Source of the DNA: VRUE01 sp963824215
Lineage (GTDB): Bacteria; Actinomycetota; Thermoleophilia; Solirubrobacterales; 70-9
Assembly: GCA_963824215.1 (NCBI GenBank)
Contig: CAWGOE010000003.1
Span: 1 to 64,000, forward strand
Length of the DNA stretch: 64,000 nt
Reading direction: 5' to 3'
Shown: positions 10,280 through 19,372 of the stretch, piece by piece
Numbering within the stretch: position 1 is the first letter of the stretch
How the letters are laid out: each line of letters begins with the position of its first letter
Position numbers and translations under genes: made by a program
The notes under the pieces: generated by a model
Told to the model about the DNA's origin: nothing
The model's database searches: none
The model's input: only the letters and a program-made list of their open reading frames with translations

Positions 10280-11495
10280 CGACGTAAAGGTCCTCGACCT
10301 GACCCGGCTCTTGCCCGGCGGCTTCTGCTCGCTGCTGTTGGCCGACCTCGGCGCCGAGGTGCTGAAGGTCGAGGACACCGGCATGGGTGACTACATCCGC
10401 TGGGCGCCGCCCTACTACGGCGACGAGGATCAGCAGGAGCTGGGCACCCGTTCCTCGCTCTATTTGGCGCTGAACCGCGGCAAGCGCTCGGTCCGCCTCG
10501 ACCTCAAGAGCGACGCCGGCCGTGAGGCTCTGCTGCGTCTGGTCGAGCAATACGACGTCGTGCTCGACGGCTTCCGCCCCGGCGTCCTCGACCGTCTCGG
10601 GGTTGGCTACGAGCGCATGCGCGAGGCCAACCCGGCGATCGTCTTCTGCGCGATCACCGGCTACGGCCAGGACGGCCCCTACGCGCAGCGCGCCGGCCAC
10701 GACATGAACTACCTCGGCCTGGTTGGGCTGCTCGGCCTGACCGGCGCCAAGAACGGACCGCCGGTGCAGTCGGGCGGCCAGATCGCCGACCTCGGCGGCG
10801 GCGCCCTGATGGCCGCCTTCGGCGTGATGGCGGCGCTGCACGAGCGCCGCCGCTCCGGCGAGGGCCAGATGGTCGACATCTCGATGGCCGACGGGGCGCT
10901 CTCCTGGCTGGCGCTCGTCGCCGGCCGCTATTTCTGCGACGGGGAGGCGCCGCGGCGCGGTGAGCAGCAGCTCGCCGGCGGTCTGCTCTGTTACCTCCCA
11001 TATGAGGCGGCCGACGGCTGGGTTACCTGTGGCGCCCTGGAGCCGAAGTTCTGGGCCGCCTTTTGTAACGGCGTCGAGCGCCCCGACCTAATCGAGGTGC
11101 AATTCGAGGCGCCCGGCTCAGACGCCTGGCAGAAGGTGGCCGAGGTCTTCCGCTCGCGCACCCGCGACGAGTGGCTCGCCTTCAACGACGAGCACGACTG
11201 CTGCATCGAGCCGGTCCTCGACATCGGCGAGGCGCTTGACTCTGAGCTGGTCCGCGCGCGTGAGATGGTGACCGCAATTGAGCAGCCAGGCCTGGGCGAG
11301 GTGCGCCAGCTCGGCGTGCCGGTGAAGATGAGCCGTACCCCGGGCGACCCGACCCGGCCGGCGCCCGCCTTCGGCGAGCACACCGATGAGGTTCTGCGCG
11401 AGGCTGGCTACTCGGCCGAGGAGATCGCGGCGATGGTGGAGTCCGGCGCGGCCGCCGGCCCCAGCGCTGACGCTGCAACGACCTTTAGGGCGTAG
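10260..11495 (+). CDS. CaiB/BaiF family (class III) CoA-transferase
   Basis: Transfers CoA between carboxylic acids or racemises 2-methylacyl-CoA. The N-terminus LSDVKVLDLTRLLPGGFCSLLLADLGAEVLKVED is the canonical family opening. Also present are RGKRSVRLDLKS, VLDGFRPGVLDRLG, ITGYGQDGPYAQRAGHDMNYLG (nucleophilic Asp of GHDMNY) and EGQMVDISMADGALSW. It is 411 residues. GTG start at 10260 overlaps the BKACE gene by 20 bases, so the two are translationally coupled. Likely activates or recycles the acyl-CoA handled by this operon. Confidence 0.9.
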   Translation: MSDLPLSDVKVLDLTRLLPGGFCSLLLADLGAEVLKVEDTGMGDYIRWAPPYYGDEDQQELGTRSSLYLALNRGKRSVRLDLKSDAGREALLRLVEQYDVVLDGFRPGVLDRLGVGYERMREANPAIVFCAITGYGQDGPYAQRAGHDMNYLGLVGLLGLTGAKNGPPVQSGGQIADLGGGALMAAFGVMAALHERRRSGEGQMVDISMADGALSWLALVAGRYFCDGEAPRRGEQQLAGGLLCYLPYEAADGWVTCGALEPKFWAAFCNGVERPDLIEVQFEAPGSDAWQKVAEVFRSRTRDEWLAFNDEHDCCIEPVLDIGEALDSELVRAREMVTAIEQPGLGEVRQLGVPVKMSRTPGDPTRPAPAFGEHTDEVLREAGYSAEEIAAMVESGAAAGPSADAATTFRA

Positions 11496-11500
11496 CTGCG

Positions 11501-12220
11501 ATGGCGGCGAGACCCGAGACCGCGACCGCCGAGGGCGAGCTGCTGAAGATCGGCGAGCTGGCCGAGGCTTCCGGCGTGCCTGTACCGACGATTAAGCACT
11601 ACCTGCGCGAGGGTCTCCTGCCCGAGCCGGTGAAGACGAGCCGCAACATGGCCTACTACCCGCCCGAGTTCGTTGACCGGATCAGGCTGATCAAGCAGTT
11701 GCAGGAGGAGCGCTTCATGCCGTTGAAGGCGATCAAGTCGGTGCTCGACGAGGATCCCGAGCGGGCTCGCGCCATGGTCGAGCTCGAGGACCGCATCCTC
11801 GAGCGCGCCCTGGGAGGCGAGCGCACCCGCACCAGTGCCGCCGAGGTACGCGAGCGCTACGGCGTCCCCAAGGACGTGCTCGACCGGCTCGAGCAGATCG
11901 AGGTGCTCAGTCCCAACAGTCGCGGCTACTCACCCTCGGACATCAAGATCATTGAGGCGATTAGCCGCTTCCGCGCCGGCGGCTATGACGAGGAGATCGG
12001 CTTCACCGTCTACGACACCCTGCGCTACAAGAAAGCGCTCGAAGAGTTGGTCAGCCAGGAGGTCGAGATGGTGATGGACCGCCTCGCCGGCGAGGTCGCA
12101 CCCGAGCGCGTGGTCGAGATGCTCGAATCCGGCTCCCAGCCTCTGCAGGACCTGATCGCGGCCCTGCACACCAAGCTGCTCGTCGCCGAGTTAGAGCGCC
12201 ACCGCGCCAGCCGCCCGTAG
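11501..12220 (+). CDS. MerR family transcriptional regulator
   Basis: N-terminal MerR winged helix LKIGELAEASGVPVPTIKHYLREGLLPEP, then a dimerisation helix region FVDRIRLIKQLQEERFMPLKAIKSVL. A second helical region follows (AEVRERYGVPKDVLDRLEQIEVLSPNSRGYSPSDIKIIEAI), looking like a second, degenerate HTH. It is 239 residues, starts 5 bases after the CoA-transferase stop, and is the last rightward gene of the operon. It could be the local regulator of the acyl-CoA cluster. Its 3' end overlaps the convergent epimerase by 30 bases. Confidence 0.85.
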   Translation: MAARPETATAEGELLKIGELAEASGVPVPTIKHYLREGLLPEPVKTSRNMAYYPPEFVDRIRLIKQLQEERFMPLKAIKSVLDEDPERARAMVELEDRILERALGGERTRTSAAEVRERYGVPKDVLDRLEQIEVLSPNSRGYSPSDIKIIEAISRFRAGGYDEEIGFTVYDTLRYKKALEELVSQEVEMVMDRLAGEVAPERVVEMLESGSQPLQDLIAALHTKLLVAELERHRASRP

Positions 12221-13180
12221 TTCAGCCAAGCCCTGCTCATGGCTGACGATTGGCTTGTAGCCAAGCTCTGAGCGCGCCTTGGCGATATCGATCGTGCACT
12301 CCTGGGTGAGGAGCCAGGAGCGAAAGGTGGTCATCGGCGGGTCGCTCTTTAGCGGCAGGACTTTCCAGACCGTCTCGGCGACGCGCGCCATCGGCGCCGC
12401 CGTCCAGGCGGGGACGCTGCGGCCGGGCGGCTCGACGCCTTGCGTTTGCAGCAGCGCAGTGACGAACTTGCGGAAGACGACCGGTTCGCCGTCGGTGACG
12501 AAATAAGCCTCTCCGGGCCGACCTTTCTCCGCTGCCAGGACCAGCCCCTCGACGACGTTGTCGACGTGGGTCGTGTCGGTGACGTTGCGGCCGCCGCCGA
12601 TCCAGGCCCATTTGCCCGCTTCGACCGTCGCGACCATCTCCGGCAGCAGCGTCGTGTCGCCCTTGCCCCAGACGAAGCGCGGCCGCACCGCGACCGTCTC
12701 GAAGTCCTCGCGGTTGGCGTCCCGCACCGCCTGCTCCGCCCGCGCCTTGGTCGCCGGGTAGGGCGCCCGGGAATCCGGCCGCAACGGCGCCGTCTCGTCG
12801 ACGTTGACCAGTGGCTCACCAGCCATCAGCGCGGCCTCGGTTCCGCAGTGAACGAAGCGCCGCACGCCTGCCTCGGCGCAGGCGGCGAGCACGTTGCGCG
12901 TGCCATCGACGTTGCCCCGTTCGAAGTCCACCCAGTCACCCCACTCGCCGAGGTGAGCGGCGAGGTGGAAGGCGACCTCGGTGCCGTTTGCCGCCGACGC
13001 GAGCGAGGAGCGATCGCCGATGTCGCCGCGCACCGGCTCGGCGCCCAGCTCGGCGACACGCTGCGCCGCGGCCTCGGAGCGGGCGAGGGCTCGCACGCGG
13101 TGCCCTTCGCCGACCAGGCGCTCAACCAGCCGCCCGCCGATGAATCCCGACCCCCCGGTGACGAAAGCCACGCTGCTCAT
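12191..13180 (-). CDS. NAD-dependent epimerase/dehydratase (extended SDR)
   Basis: Rossmann fold with VAFVTGGSGFIGGRLVERL at the N-terminus. FHLAAHLGEWGDW, DETAPLRPDSRAPYPATKARAE (catalytic Tyr-x3-Lys, YPATK), RPRFVWGKGDTTLLP and THVDNVVEGLVLAAEKGRPGEAY follow. It is 329 residues and resembles 3-beta-hydroxysteroid dehydrogenase/epimerase-like proteins; substrate unknown. It is convergent with the MerR gene, sharing 30 bases at the 3' ends. Confidence 0.85.
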   Translation of the reverse strand: MSSVAFVTGGSGFIGGRLVERLVGEGHRVRALARSEAAAQRVAELGAEPVRGDIGDRSSLASAANGTEVAFHLAAHLGEWGDWVDFERGNVDGTRNVLAACAEAGVRRFVHCGTEAALMAGEPLVNVDETAPLRPDSRAPYPATKARAEQAVRDANREDFETVAVRPRFVWGKGDTTLLPEMVATVEAGKWAWIGGGRNVTDTTHVDNVVEGLVLAAEKGRPGEAYFVTDGEPVVFRKFVTALLQTQGVEPPGRSVPAWTAAPMARVAETVWKVLPLKSDPPMTTFRSWLLTQECTIDIAKARSELGYKPIVSHEQGLAELRAAGAVAL

Positions 13181-13276
13181 TGGGCGATGGTAGTCGCCAG
13201 ACAGACCTCGAAACGCCGCGTGGTTGAGGTTTGCACCGCTATGCGACTCAAACCTCGACCGCACTAGGGTGCAGCC

Positions 13277-14119
13277 ATGAAGTCCGTGCTGGTTACCGGA
13301 GCGTCGACGGGAATCGGACGATCCACCGCGCTGCGGTTGGATCGCAGCGGCTGGCGCGTGTTTGCCGGTGTGCGCAAGGAGGGCGATGCGGCCTCGCTGC
13401 GCGAGGCCGCATCGGATCGACTCGAGCCGCTGATGCTCGATGTCACCGACGCCAGTCAGATTGCCGCTGCGGCTGAGCGGATCGGCGAGGCGGTGGGGGG
13501 CGACGGCCTCGACGGGCTCGTCAACAACGCCGGCATCGCCGTGCCCGGCCCACTGGAGACGCTGCCAATCGATGACTTCAAGCGCCAGATCGACGTCAAC
13601 CTGAGCGCCCAGGTCGCGGTGACGCAGGCGATGCTGCCGGCGATCCGCAGGGCCAGCGGCCGCATCGTCTTCATCACCTCGATCGGCGGCTTGATGGCCT
13701 TCCCGATGTTTGGCGCCTACCACGCGGCCAAGTTCGGGCTCGAGGCCGTCGGCGACGTCTTCCGCCAGGAGCTGCGGCCCTGGGGTATCTCGGTCTCGGT
13801 GGTCGAGCCCGGTTCGATCGCGACGCCGATATGGGAACGGGGCGAAGCGGAAGTCGACGCGATCGCCGACCGCGCCGGCGACGGCCATAGGGATCTCTAC
13901 GGCGAGGCGATCGACGCTTACCGCGAGGTGGCGCGGAAGACCGGCGAGCGTGGGATCCCACCCGAGAAGGTCGCGGCCAGGGTCGAGCACGCGCTGAGCG
14001 CTCGCCGTCCCCGCGTCCGCTACCTCGTCGGCGCCGACGCCCGCGGCCAAGCCTTCGCCTCCCGCGTCCTCCCCGACCGCTTCGTCGACTGGCTGGTCGC
14101 CCGCGCGACGGGGATGTAG
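13277..14119 (+). CDS. Short-chain dehydrogenase/reductase
   Basis: Classical SDR: VLVTGASTGIGRSTALRL (cofactor site), LVNNAGIAVPGPLE, and the catalytic FITSIGG-x9-YHAAKFGLE (Ser, Tyr, Lys). VVEPGSIATPIW matches retinol dehydrogenase-like SDRs. It is 280 residues. Divergent from the epimerase gene with ~96 bases between starts, so the two may share a regulatory region. Substrate not predictable. Confidence 0.88.
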   Translation: MKSVLVTGASTGIGRSTALRLDRSGWRVFAGVRKEGDAASLREAASDRLEPLMLDVTDASQIAAAAERIGEAVGGDGLDGLVNNAGIAVPGPLETLPIDDFKRQIDVNLSAQVAVTQAMLPAIRRASGRIVFITSIGGLMAFPMFGAYHAAKFGLEAVGDVFRQELRPWGISVSVVEPGSIATPIWERGEAEVDAIADRAGDGHRDLYGEAIDAYREVARKTGERGIPPEKVAARVEHALSARRPRVRYLVGADARGQAFASRVLPDRFVDWLVARATGM

Positions 14120-14128
14120 CGGGCGTAG

Positions 14129-14164
14129 CCGACATTCACCCCACTCCAGTGGGGTGAATGTCGG
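14129..14164. repeat. 36-nt palindromic repeat, copy 1
   Basis: Perfect inverted repeat with 17-base arms (CCGACATTCACCCCACT and its complement) around CC, followed by AAGCGC. A second 36-nt copy at 54334 has arm changes that remain paired (A/T and C/G swaps at arm positions 6 and 9) and the same AAGCGC tail. It lies between convergent genes, 10 bases from the stop of the cyclase gene. No T-run follows on either strand, so a simple intrinsic terminator is not obvious. Confidence 0.7.
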
Positions 14165-14173
14165 AAGCGCTCG

Positions 14174-17100
14174 CTAACGCGCGGCGGTTCCGAGCGCCTC
14201 GCGCTCCGCTTCGATCGCGTCCAGCACCGTCATCGCTCTGGTCTCTGCGGCGACAGCCGCCGCCTCGTCGAGGGTCTCGCGAGCGCCCTCCGCCCCGGCC
14301 GCGGTACGGGCACGAGCCAGCGCCAGCAGTGCCAAGGGCAGCGACCAGCGCAGTTCTCGCTTGCGGGCGATCTCGGCTGCCCACGCGGCGATCTCGGCTG
14401 CCTCCTCGGCTCTGCCGACTCCGGTCAGTGCCTCGGCGCGGACCGCCGCACGCCAGGCCTCCTGCTCGTCGCCGCCGCCGGCGGCTTCGCGGTGCAGGCG
14501 CTCGGCCTCTTCGAAGGACTCCAGCGCCCCGTCGTAGTTCTCCGCCGCGAGCTGCGCGGTGCCGAGGTTGCCGAGTGCCAGGCTGCGCGAGAAGACGTCG
14601 CCGAGGCGCTCCGTCAGCTCGCAGTTACGCCGCCCGATCGCAACTGCCGCCTCGGGGTTGCCCTGCATCGCGAGGAGCATCGCCTTCGAGCCGCGGGTCC
14701 AGCTCGCCGTCTCGGGATCGCCCTGCTCCTCGGCGATCTGCAGCGACCTCTCCAGCAGCTTTTCGCACTGTTCGAGCTCGCCGCGCTCGCGGCAGACCAT
14801 CGCTTTCGCCCATAACGCCAAGGCGACGGGGCAGCCGACGATGATCCCAGCGCCTGCCCCATGGTCGTCCCCGGCGAGCGCGAGGATCTCATCGGCGGCT
14901 CGGTCGAAGGTCTCGAAGTCCGCCGCGCAGAGGTAGGCGTAGGCGCCGGCGGCGCGGATCGCGACGCGCAGGTAGTCATCGCCCGATTCGTCCGCCAGCC
15001 GGTTCGCCTCTTCGACCCCGGCGATCCAATCCGCGGTCGTCTGCTCGAGCCCCGGCCGGGCTGAGCGCAGCATCTGCAGTAGGGCGAGCGAGCGCAGGTC
15101 CCCGATTCGCGTCGCGATCTCCTCGGCCTCGGCCTCGAGCCGCGCCACCTCATCCCGCTCCATACCGAGGCGCCAGGCGTAGTCGAGCTGGAGCAGGCGC
15201 GAGGTGAGGGCCAACGCGTCGGTCTCGGGGCTCGGGTCCAGCCCGGCGACCAGCTCGGTGACCGAGCGCCACAGCCGCAGCGCGTCGTTGGGCCGACTGT
15301 TCCCGGCCCAGTGCGCGGCGCGGGCCGCCCAGCGGGCGGCCTCCAGCGTCTCGCCGCCTTCCTCCAGGTGATTGGCGATCAGCGCCGCCAGCTCCTCGTG
15401 CCGATCGGGATTTAGCGCGATCATCGCCCGGGCGACGGCGGCGTGGGTTGACGCCCGCTGCTCGGCCAGCTGCGTGCCGTAAGCGACCTCGCGGGTCAGC
15501 GGGTGGCGGAAGGCGAGGACCCGTTCCGGGTAGAGCTCCAGCTCGTAGAGGAACCCGGCATCGATCAGCTCGCGCAGAGCGCCCTCGCCCTCCGGGCCGT
15601 CGTCGGTGCCGCCGATAAGCGCCAGCGATCGCTCGCCGATCTCCTTACCCGCCACGGAGGCCGCCTGCAGAAGGCGCTTTGCCTCGGGACCGAGCCGGTC
15701 GATGCGCGCCGCCAGCACGGTCTGCACGGTTGCCGGCACCCGGGCGTCCTCGATCGGGCCGATGAGCCGGTAGGCGCCGCGCTCGCCCTCGAGATAGCCG
15801 CTCTCGGCGAGCTCGCGCACGATCTCCTCGATGAAGAACGGATTGCCATCGGTGCGCTCGTGGATCAGCTCACCGAGGCCGTCCAGGGATGGGTCGTCGC
15901 CGGCGAGGTCGCGCAGCAGCTCTTCGCTGCTCTCCTGGCCGAGCGGTTCGAGCGAGATTGAGTGATAGTCGGGCGGACCGGCCCACGGCGACTCGTATTC
16001 GGGACGGAAGTTGACGATCGCCAAGGTCTGCGTGCCCTCGACCGAGCCCAGCAGCTCGCCCAGCAGCCCCTCACTTGCCTCGTCGATCCAGTGCAGGTCC
16101 TCGATGACCGTGACGATCGGGTCGCGGCGCCGGGGCGCCTGAATCAGCTTGCAGACGACCCCGCGCAGCGCTCGGTGGCGTGCCTCGGCGCTCAGTTGCG
16201 GGAGGGGGTGGTCGGGGTCCGGCACGCCAAGGAAGTCGAAGAGCAGCGGCAGGTCGTCGGCGAGGGCGGGATCAAGCAGCAGCGCCCGGCCGGCGATCTT
16301 CTCACGCACGATCCGCTCCGGGTCGCCGTCGGCGATGCCGAAGTAGGAGCGCAGCATCTGCAGCACCGGCATGAAGGGAATCTGGCGCCCGTGCGCCTGC
16401 GCCTGGGCCTCGAAGACCTCGATGCCATCGGCTCGGGCGCGCTCGGCGAACTCGTGGCAGAGGCGGCTCTTGCCGATGCCGGGCTCAGCGACGATCCCGA
16501 CCGCGGCGCCCTCGCCGGCCTTCGCGCGCTCCAGCGCCCCCGTGAGCACCGCCATCTCCTCCTCGCGGCCAACAAAGCGGGAAAAGCCGCGCTCGCGCGA
16601 GAGGTCGAGCCGGGAGCGAGCCGTGCCGACACCGGCCAGCTCAAAGACCCCGATTGGTTTGCTCGCCCCCTTGATCTCGAACTCGCCCAGGTCCTCGAGC
16701 TCGAAGAAACCGTGAGCGAGCTCTGCTGCGGCCTCGGTCAGATACGCCTTGCCGGGCTCGGCCAGTGCCTCCATGCGCTGCGCGAGCCCGACCGTGTGGC
16801 CGATCGCGGTGTAGCCGCCCTCCTCACCGCTGCCGATCGCGCCCGCCACCACCTCGCCGGAGTTGATCCCGATTCGAGCGGAGAAGTTGAGGCTGTGTGC
16901 GCGGCGCAGCTCGGCCGCGTACTCGGCGATGTCGTCGAGCATCCGCAGCGCCGCGAAGCAGGCGCGGCGGGCATGGTCCTCGTGGGCGATCGGGGCGCCA
17001 AAGACGGCCATGATGCCGTCGCCGGTGAATTTGTCGACCGTGCCCTCGAAGCGCCGCACCTCCTCGGCGAGGATCGAGAAGAAGCCCTGCATGATCTCCC

Positions 17101-17242
17101 GCCACTGCTCGGGGTCGTGCTGCTCGGCAAGGTCCATCGAGCCTTGGACGTCGGCGAAGAGGACGGTGACCTGCTTGCGCTCACCATCGGGCTCGATGCG
17201 ATTCCCACTGGTCACGTAATCCCAATCGTACGCCCCGATCAC
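14174..17242 (-). CDS. Class III adenylate cyclase domain-AAA ATPase-TPR regulator
   Basis: 1022 residues. Residues ~20-190 form a class III nucleotide cyclase domain (VTVLFADVQGSMDLAE, DKFTGDGIMAVFGAP, ARIGINSGEVVAGAIG). A LuxR/MalT-type AAA module follows, with Walker A GIVAEPGIGKSRL, Walker B region VIEDLHWIDEASEG and HERTDGNPFFIEEIVREL. The C-terminal ~450 residues are TPR-like helices (AAENYDGALESFEEAERLHR). The metal-binding Asp of FADVQG and the second Asp of TGDGIMA are present, so cyclase activity is plausible. GTG start. No membrane segment; a cytosolic signal integrator of unknown stimulus. Confidence 0.88.
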   Translation of the reverse strand: MIGAYDWDYVTSGNRIEPDGERKQVTVLFADVQGSMDLAEQHDPEQWREIMQGFFSILAEEVRRFEGTVDKFTGDGIMAVFGAPIAHEDHARRACFAALRMLDDIAEYAAELRRAHSLNFSARIGINSGEVVAGAIGSGEEGGYTAIGHTVGLAQRMEALAEPGKAYLTEAAAELAHGFFELEDLGEFEIKGASKPIGVFELAGVGTARSRLDLSRERGFSRFVGREEEMAVLTGALERAKAGEGAAVGIVAEPGIGKSRLCHEFAERARADGIEVFEAQAQAHGRQIPFMPVLQMLRSYFGIADGDPERIVREKIAGRALLLDPALADDLPLLFDFLGVPDPDHPLPQLSAEARHRALRGVVCKLIQAPRRRDPIVTVIEDLHWIDEASEGLLGELLGSVEGTQTLAIVNFRPEYESPWAGPPDYHSISLEPLGQESSEELLRDLAGDDPSLDGLGELIHERTDGNPFFIEEIVRELAESGYLEGERGAYRLIGPIEDARVPATVQTVLAARIDRLGPEAKRLLQAASVAGKEIGERSLALIGGTDDGPEGEGALRELIDAGFLYELELYPERVLAFRHPLTREVAYGTQLAEQRASTHAAVARAMIALNPDRHEELAALIANHLEEGGETLEAARWAARAAHWAGNSRPNDALRLWRSVTELVAGLDPSPETDALALTSRLLQLDYAWRLGMERDEVARLEAEAEEIATRIGDLRSLALLQMLRSARPGLEQTTADWIAGVEEANRLADESGDDYLRVAIRAAGAYAYLCAADFETFDRAADEILALAGDDHGAGAGIIVGCPVALALWAKAMVCRERGELEQCEKLLERSLQIAEEQGDPETASWTRGSKAMLLAMQGNPEAAVAIGRRNCELTERLGDVFSRSLALGNLGTAQLAAENYDGALESFEEAERLHREAAGGGDEQEAWRAAVRAEALTGVGRAEEAAEIAAWAAEIARKRELRWSLPLALLALARARTAAGAEGARETLDEAAAVAAETRAMTVLDAIEAEREALGTAAR

Positions 17243-17269
17243 ACCTATACTGGCCCGACCGAAACCGAT

Positions 17270-17283
17270 TGACTGGTCAGTCA
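17270..17283. promoter_or_regulatory. Candidate TetR-type operator TGACTG-gt-CAGTCA
   Basis: Inverted repeat with 6-base arms and 2-base spacer, 21 bases before the preferred nitrilase start. A TATACT hexamer lies at 17246-17251. The second gene of the operon encodes a TetR regulator, so autoregulation through this site is a natural reading (inference). Confidence 0.45.
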
Positions 17284-17304
17284 GCCAACATGGAGAGGGT
17301 CAAA

Positions 17305-18132
17305 GTGCGTGTAGCGGCGGTACAGCTCAACTCGAACGGGGACAAGGCGAGGAACCTTGCCGCTGCCGAGCGCCTGGTGCGCGCGGCAGGCGCCGAGGGC
17401 GCCGAGTTCGTCGCCCTGCCGGAGAAGTGGAATCTGCTTGCTTCGGGCGAGCAGATGGCCGCCGGCGCTGAGTCGCTCGATGGCCCGAGCCTCAGCGCGG
17501 CTCGCTCATGGGCGCGCGAGCTGGGCATCCATCTGCTCGCCGGCAGCATCGCCGAGCGGGGAGATGAGAAGGCGTTCAACACGTCAGTGCTGATCGGGCC
17601 CGACGGCGATGATCTCGCCAGCTACCGCAAGATCCACATGTTCGACGTCGAAGCCGGTGGTGTCGCCTACCGCGAGTCCGAGCACGAGCAACCCGGCGAA
17701 GAGATCGTCGCAGCGACGATGAACGACTTCGAGCTCGGATTGACCGTCTGTTACGACCTTCGCTTCCCCGAGCTCTACCGGATCCTCGCCGTGCGGGGCG
17801 CCCGCCTGATCGCCGTCCCGTCCGCATTCACCACCGCTACCGGCCGCGATCACTGGCGGGTCCTGTTGCGTGCACGCGCGATCGAGAACCAGGTCTTCGT
17901 CATCGCCCCCAACCAGTTCGGTGAGGCACCGCCCCACTACAGCTCCTTCGGGCACTCGGCGATCGTCGACCCCTGGGGCGTCGAGCTCGCCGTCGCGCCC
18001 GACGAGGAGTGCTTCGTCGCCGCCGAGCTCGACCTCGCCGCCCAGGAGCGGACCCGCGAGGAGCTGCCCTCGCTCGCCAACCGCCGCCCCCAGGCCTATC
18101 AGTGGCCACAGCTTCTGGAGGTGCACGCCTGA
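17305..18132 (+). CDS. Carbon-nitrogen hydrolase (nitrilase superfamily, Nit-like)
   Basis: Contains the Glu-Lys-Cys triad: ALPEKWN, YRKIHMFD and TVCYDLRFPELYR. Further family marks are LLAGSIAERG, VPSAFTTATGRDHW and GHSAIVDPWG. ~275 residues, close to Nit1/deaminated-glutathione amidases. GTG at 17305 (VRVAAVQLNS) is chosen because GGAGAGGG lies 5 bases upstream and the family normally starts there; upstream in-frame starts exist at 17269 and 17290. Its stop overlaps the TetR ATG (TGATG), so the two are coupled. Confidence 0.85.
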   Translation: MRVAAVQLNSNGDKARNLAAAERLVRAAGAEGAEFVALPEKWNLLASGEQMAAGAESLDGPSLSAARSWARELGIHLLAGSIAERGDEKAFNTSVLIGPDGDDLASYRKIHMFDVEAGGVAYRESEHEQPGEEIVAATMNDFELGLTVCYDLRFPELYRILAVRGARLIAVPSAFTTATGRDHWRVLLRARAIENQVFVIAPNQFGEAPPHYSSFGHSAIVDPWGVELAVAPDEECFVAAELDLAAQERTREELPSLANRRPQAYQWPQLLEVHA

Positions 18133-18734
18133 TGGCATCCAAAGCTCCGCCGATCGACAAGCGCCGTCAGATCCTCGACGCGGCAATTCGCGTCTTCGCC
18201 CGCCAGGGCTTCCACTCGACTCGCGTCGCCGATATCGCCGACGAGGCGGGGGTCGCCTACGGTCTCGTCTATCACTACTTCAAGTCCAAGGACGAGGTCC
18301 TCAACGAGCTCTTCACTGAGCGCTGGTCGCTGCTCCTAGCCGCGGTCGAGGAGGCCGACGGCAGCGAGGCGAGCCCGCGGGCCAAGCTGGAGGCAGTTGC
18401 CGGATTCATCGTCGATTCCTACCGCTACGACCCGGAGCTGATGAAGGTGATCATCGTCGAGGTCACTCGCGCCGCCAACTCCTTCGGCCGCACCCATCTG
18501 CCCGAGATTCGCCGTGCTTATGACTCGATTGCCAAGATCGTCGCCGACGGCCAGGAGGTCGGCGCCTTCCGTCGCGACATCGACCCGACCTTCGCCTCGA
18601 TGTCCTTCTACGGCGCGATCGAGCAGCTGCTCTCCGGCTGGATCTTCGACGTGATCCCCGCCTCCGACACCGACTTCGAGCAAGCAAAGACTCTTGTCAC
18701 GGCGACGATCTGCGACGGTCTCGAGCCGCGATAG
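18132..18734 (+). CDS. TetR/AcrR family regulator, FadR-like
   Basis: N-terminal HTH with RRQILDAAIRVFARQGFHST, ADEAGVAYGLVYHYFKSKDE, and a C-terminal domain with FASMSFYGAIEQLLSGWI, as in TetR-type fatty-acid regulators (FadR of Bacillus/Thermus). 200 residues. Overlaps the nitrilase stop by one base. Possible ligand is an acyl-CoA (family inference). It may act at the TGACTG-gt-CAGTCA site or elsewhere. Confidence 0.85.
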   Translation: MASKAPPIDKRRQILDAAIRVFARQGFHSTRVADIADEAGVAYGLVYHYFKSKDEVLNELFTERWSLLLAAVEEADGSEASPRAKLEAVAGFIVDSYRYDPELMKVIIVEVTRAANSFGRTHLPEIRRAYDSIAKIVADGQEVGAFRRDIDPTFASMSFYGAIEQLLSGWIFDVIPASDTDFEQAKTLVTATICDGLEPR

Positions 18735-18749
18735 GTAAGGTCGGCGGCG

Positions 18750-18884
18750 ATGGACAACGACATCGTCAAACGACTCGTCTGGAGCGGCATGCTCGCTGGG
18801 GTTGGTGCGCTGGCCAGTGTCATTGCTGCAAGGGCGGCGGGGATCCTCTACCGGCAGCTCTTCAACGAGGATCCGCCGGAGTAG
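18750..18884 (+). CDS. Small single-span membrane protein (44 aa)
   Basis: Reads MDNDIVKRLVWSGMLAGVGA followed by a short hydrophobic helix and ILYRQLFNEDPPE. A GGTAAGG lies upstream of the ATG. It precedes a holin-like gene by 5 bases and a DUF3618 gene after that, an arrangement typical of small envelope-protein operons. It resembles DUF4235-type proteins; assignment tentative. Confidence 0.6.
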   Translation: MDNDIVKRLVWSGMLAGVGALASVIAARAAGILYRQLFNEDPPE

Positions 18885-18889
18885 CGTCC

Positions 18890-19372
18890 GTGGTCGACGA
18901 TCCGACTCAGACTCCTCCTCCGTCGCCACCGGTCTCCGACGATCGCTCCGTTTCCGAGCTGGTCTTCGACGTCTCCGAACGCGCTTCTTCACTGGTACGC
19001 GAGGAGATCGAGCTCGCCAAGGCGGAGGTCTCAGAGAAAGTCACCAAGCTCCTGCGCGGTTCGGTCGTCGGCATCGCCGCCGGCACCTTCGCCTTCCTCG
19101 CGCTGATCTTGATCATGCACGGGGTGGCATGGCTGCTGGCAGAAGAGCTCTTCGACGGCAACGTCTGGCCGGGCTACTTCGTCGAGGCGGCGCTCTTCCT
19201 CCTGGTCGCCGCCGCTGCGGGGCTTTTCGCCTATCGATCGCTGCAGGCCGGCGCCCCGCCGGTGCCCGAGCAGGCGATCGAAGAGGCGAAGCAGATCAAG
19301 AGCACGCTGGAAGGTGAACCCGACGCCGCGTCGGTCGCAAGCGCGGCCCCCACCGTGGAGGCACCGAAATGA
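18890..19372 (+). CDS. Phage holin family / DUF1469-like membrane protein
   Basis: An acidic, Pro-rich N-terminus is followed by an amphipathic segment SSLVREEIELAKAEVSEKVT and two membrane helices (VVGIAAGTFAFLALILIMHG and YFVEAALFLLVAAAAGLFAY). This is the pattern of actinobacterial holin superfamily III/DUF1469 proteins. GTG start at 18890; 160 residues. It overlaps the next gene by 4 bases. Function unknown, envelope-associated. Confidence 0.75.
   Translation: MVDDPTQTPPPSPPVSDDRSVSELVFDVSERASSLVREEIELAKAEVSEKVTKLLRGSVVGIAAGTFAFLALILIMHGVAWLLAEELFDGNVWPGYFVEAALFLLVAAAAGLFAYRSLQAGAPPVPEQAIEEAKQIKSTLEGEPDAASVASAAPTVEAPK

Noticed and set aside
14129..14164. Intrinsic terminator between the SDR and cyclase genes
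   Set aside because: Hairpin is strong but no T-run follows on either strand. Reported instead as a repeat because a covarying copy exists at 54334.
15962..17272. 436-residue plus-strand frame opposite the cyclase domain
   Set aside because: No recognisable domain; the minus-strand cyclase and AAA motifs are unmistakable.
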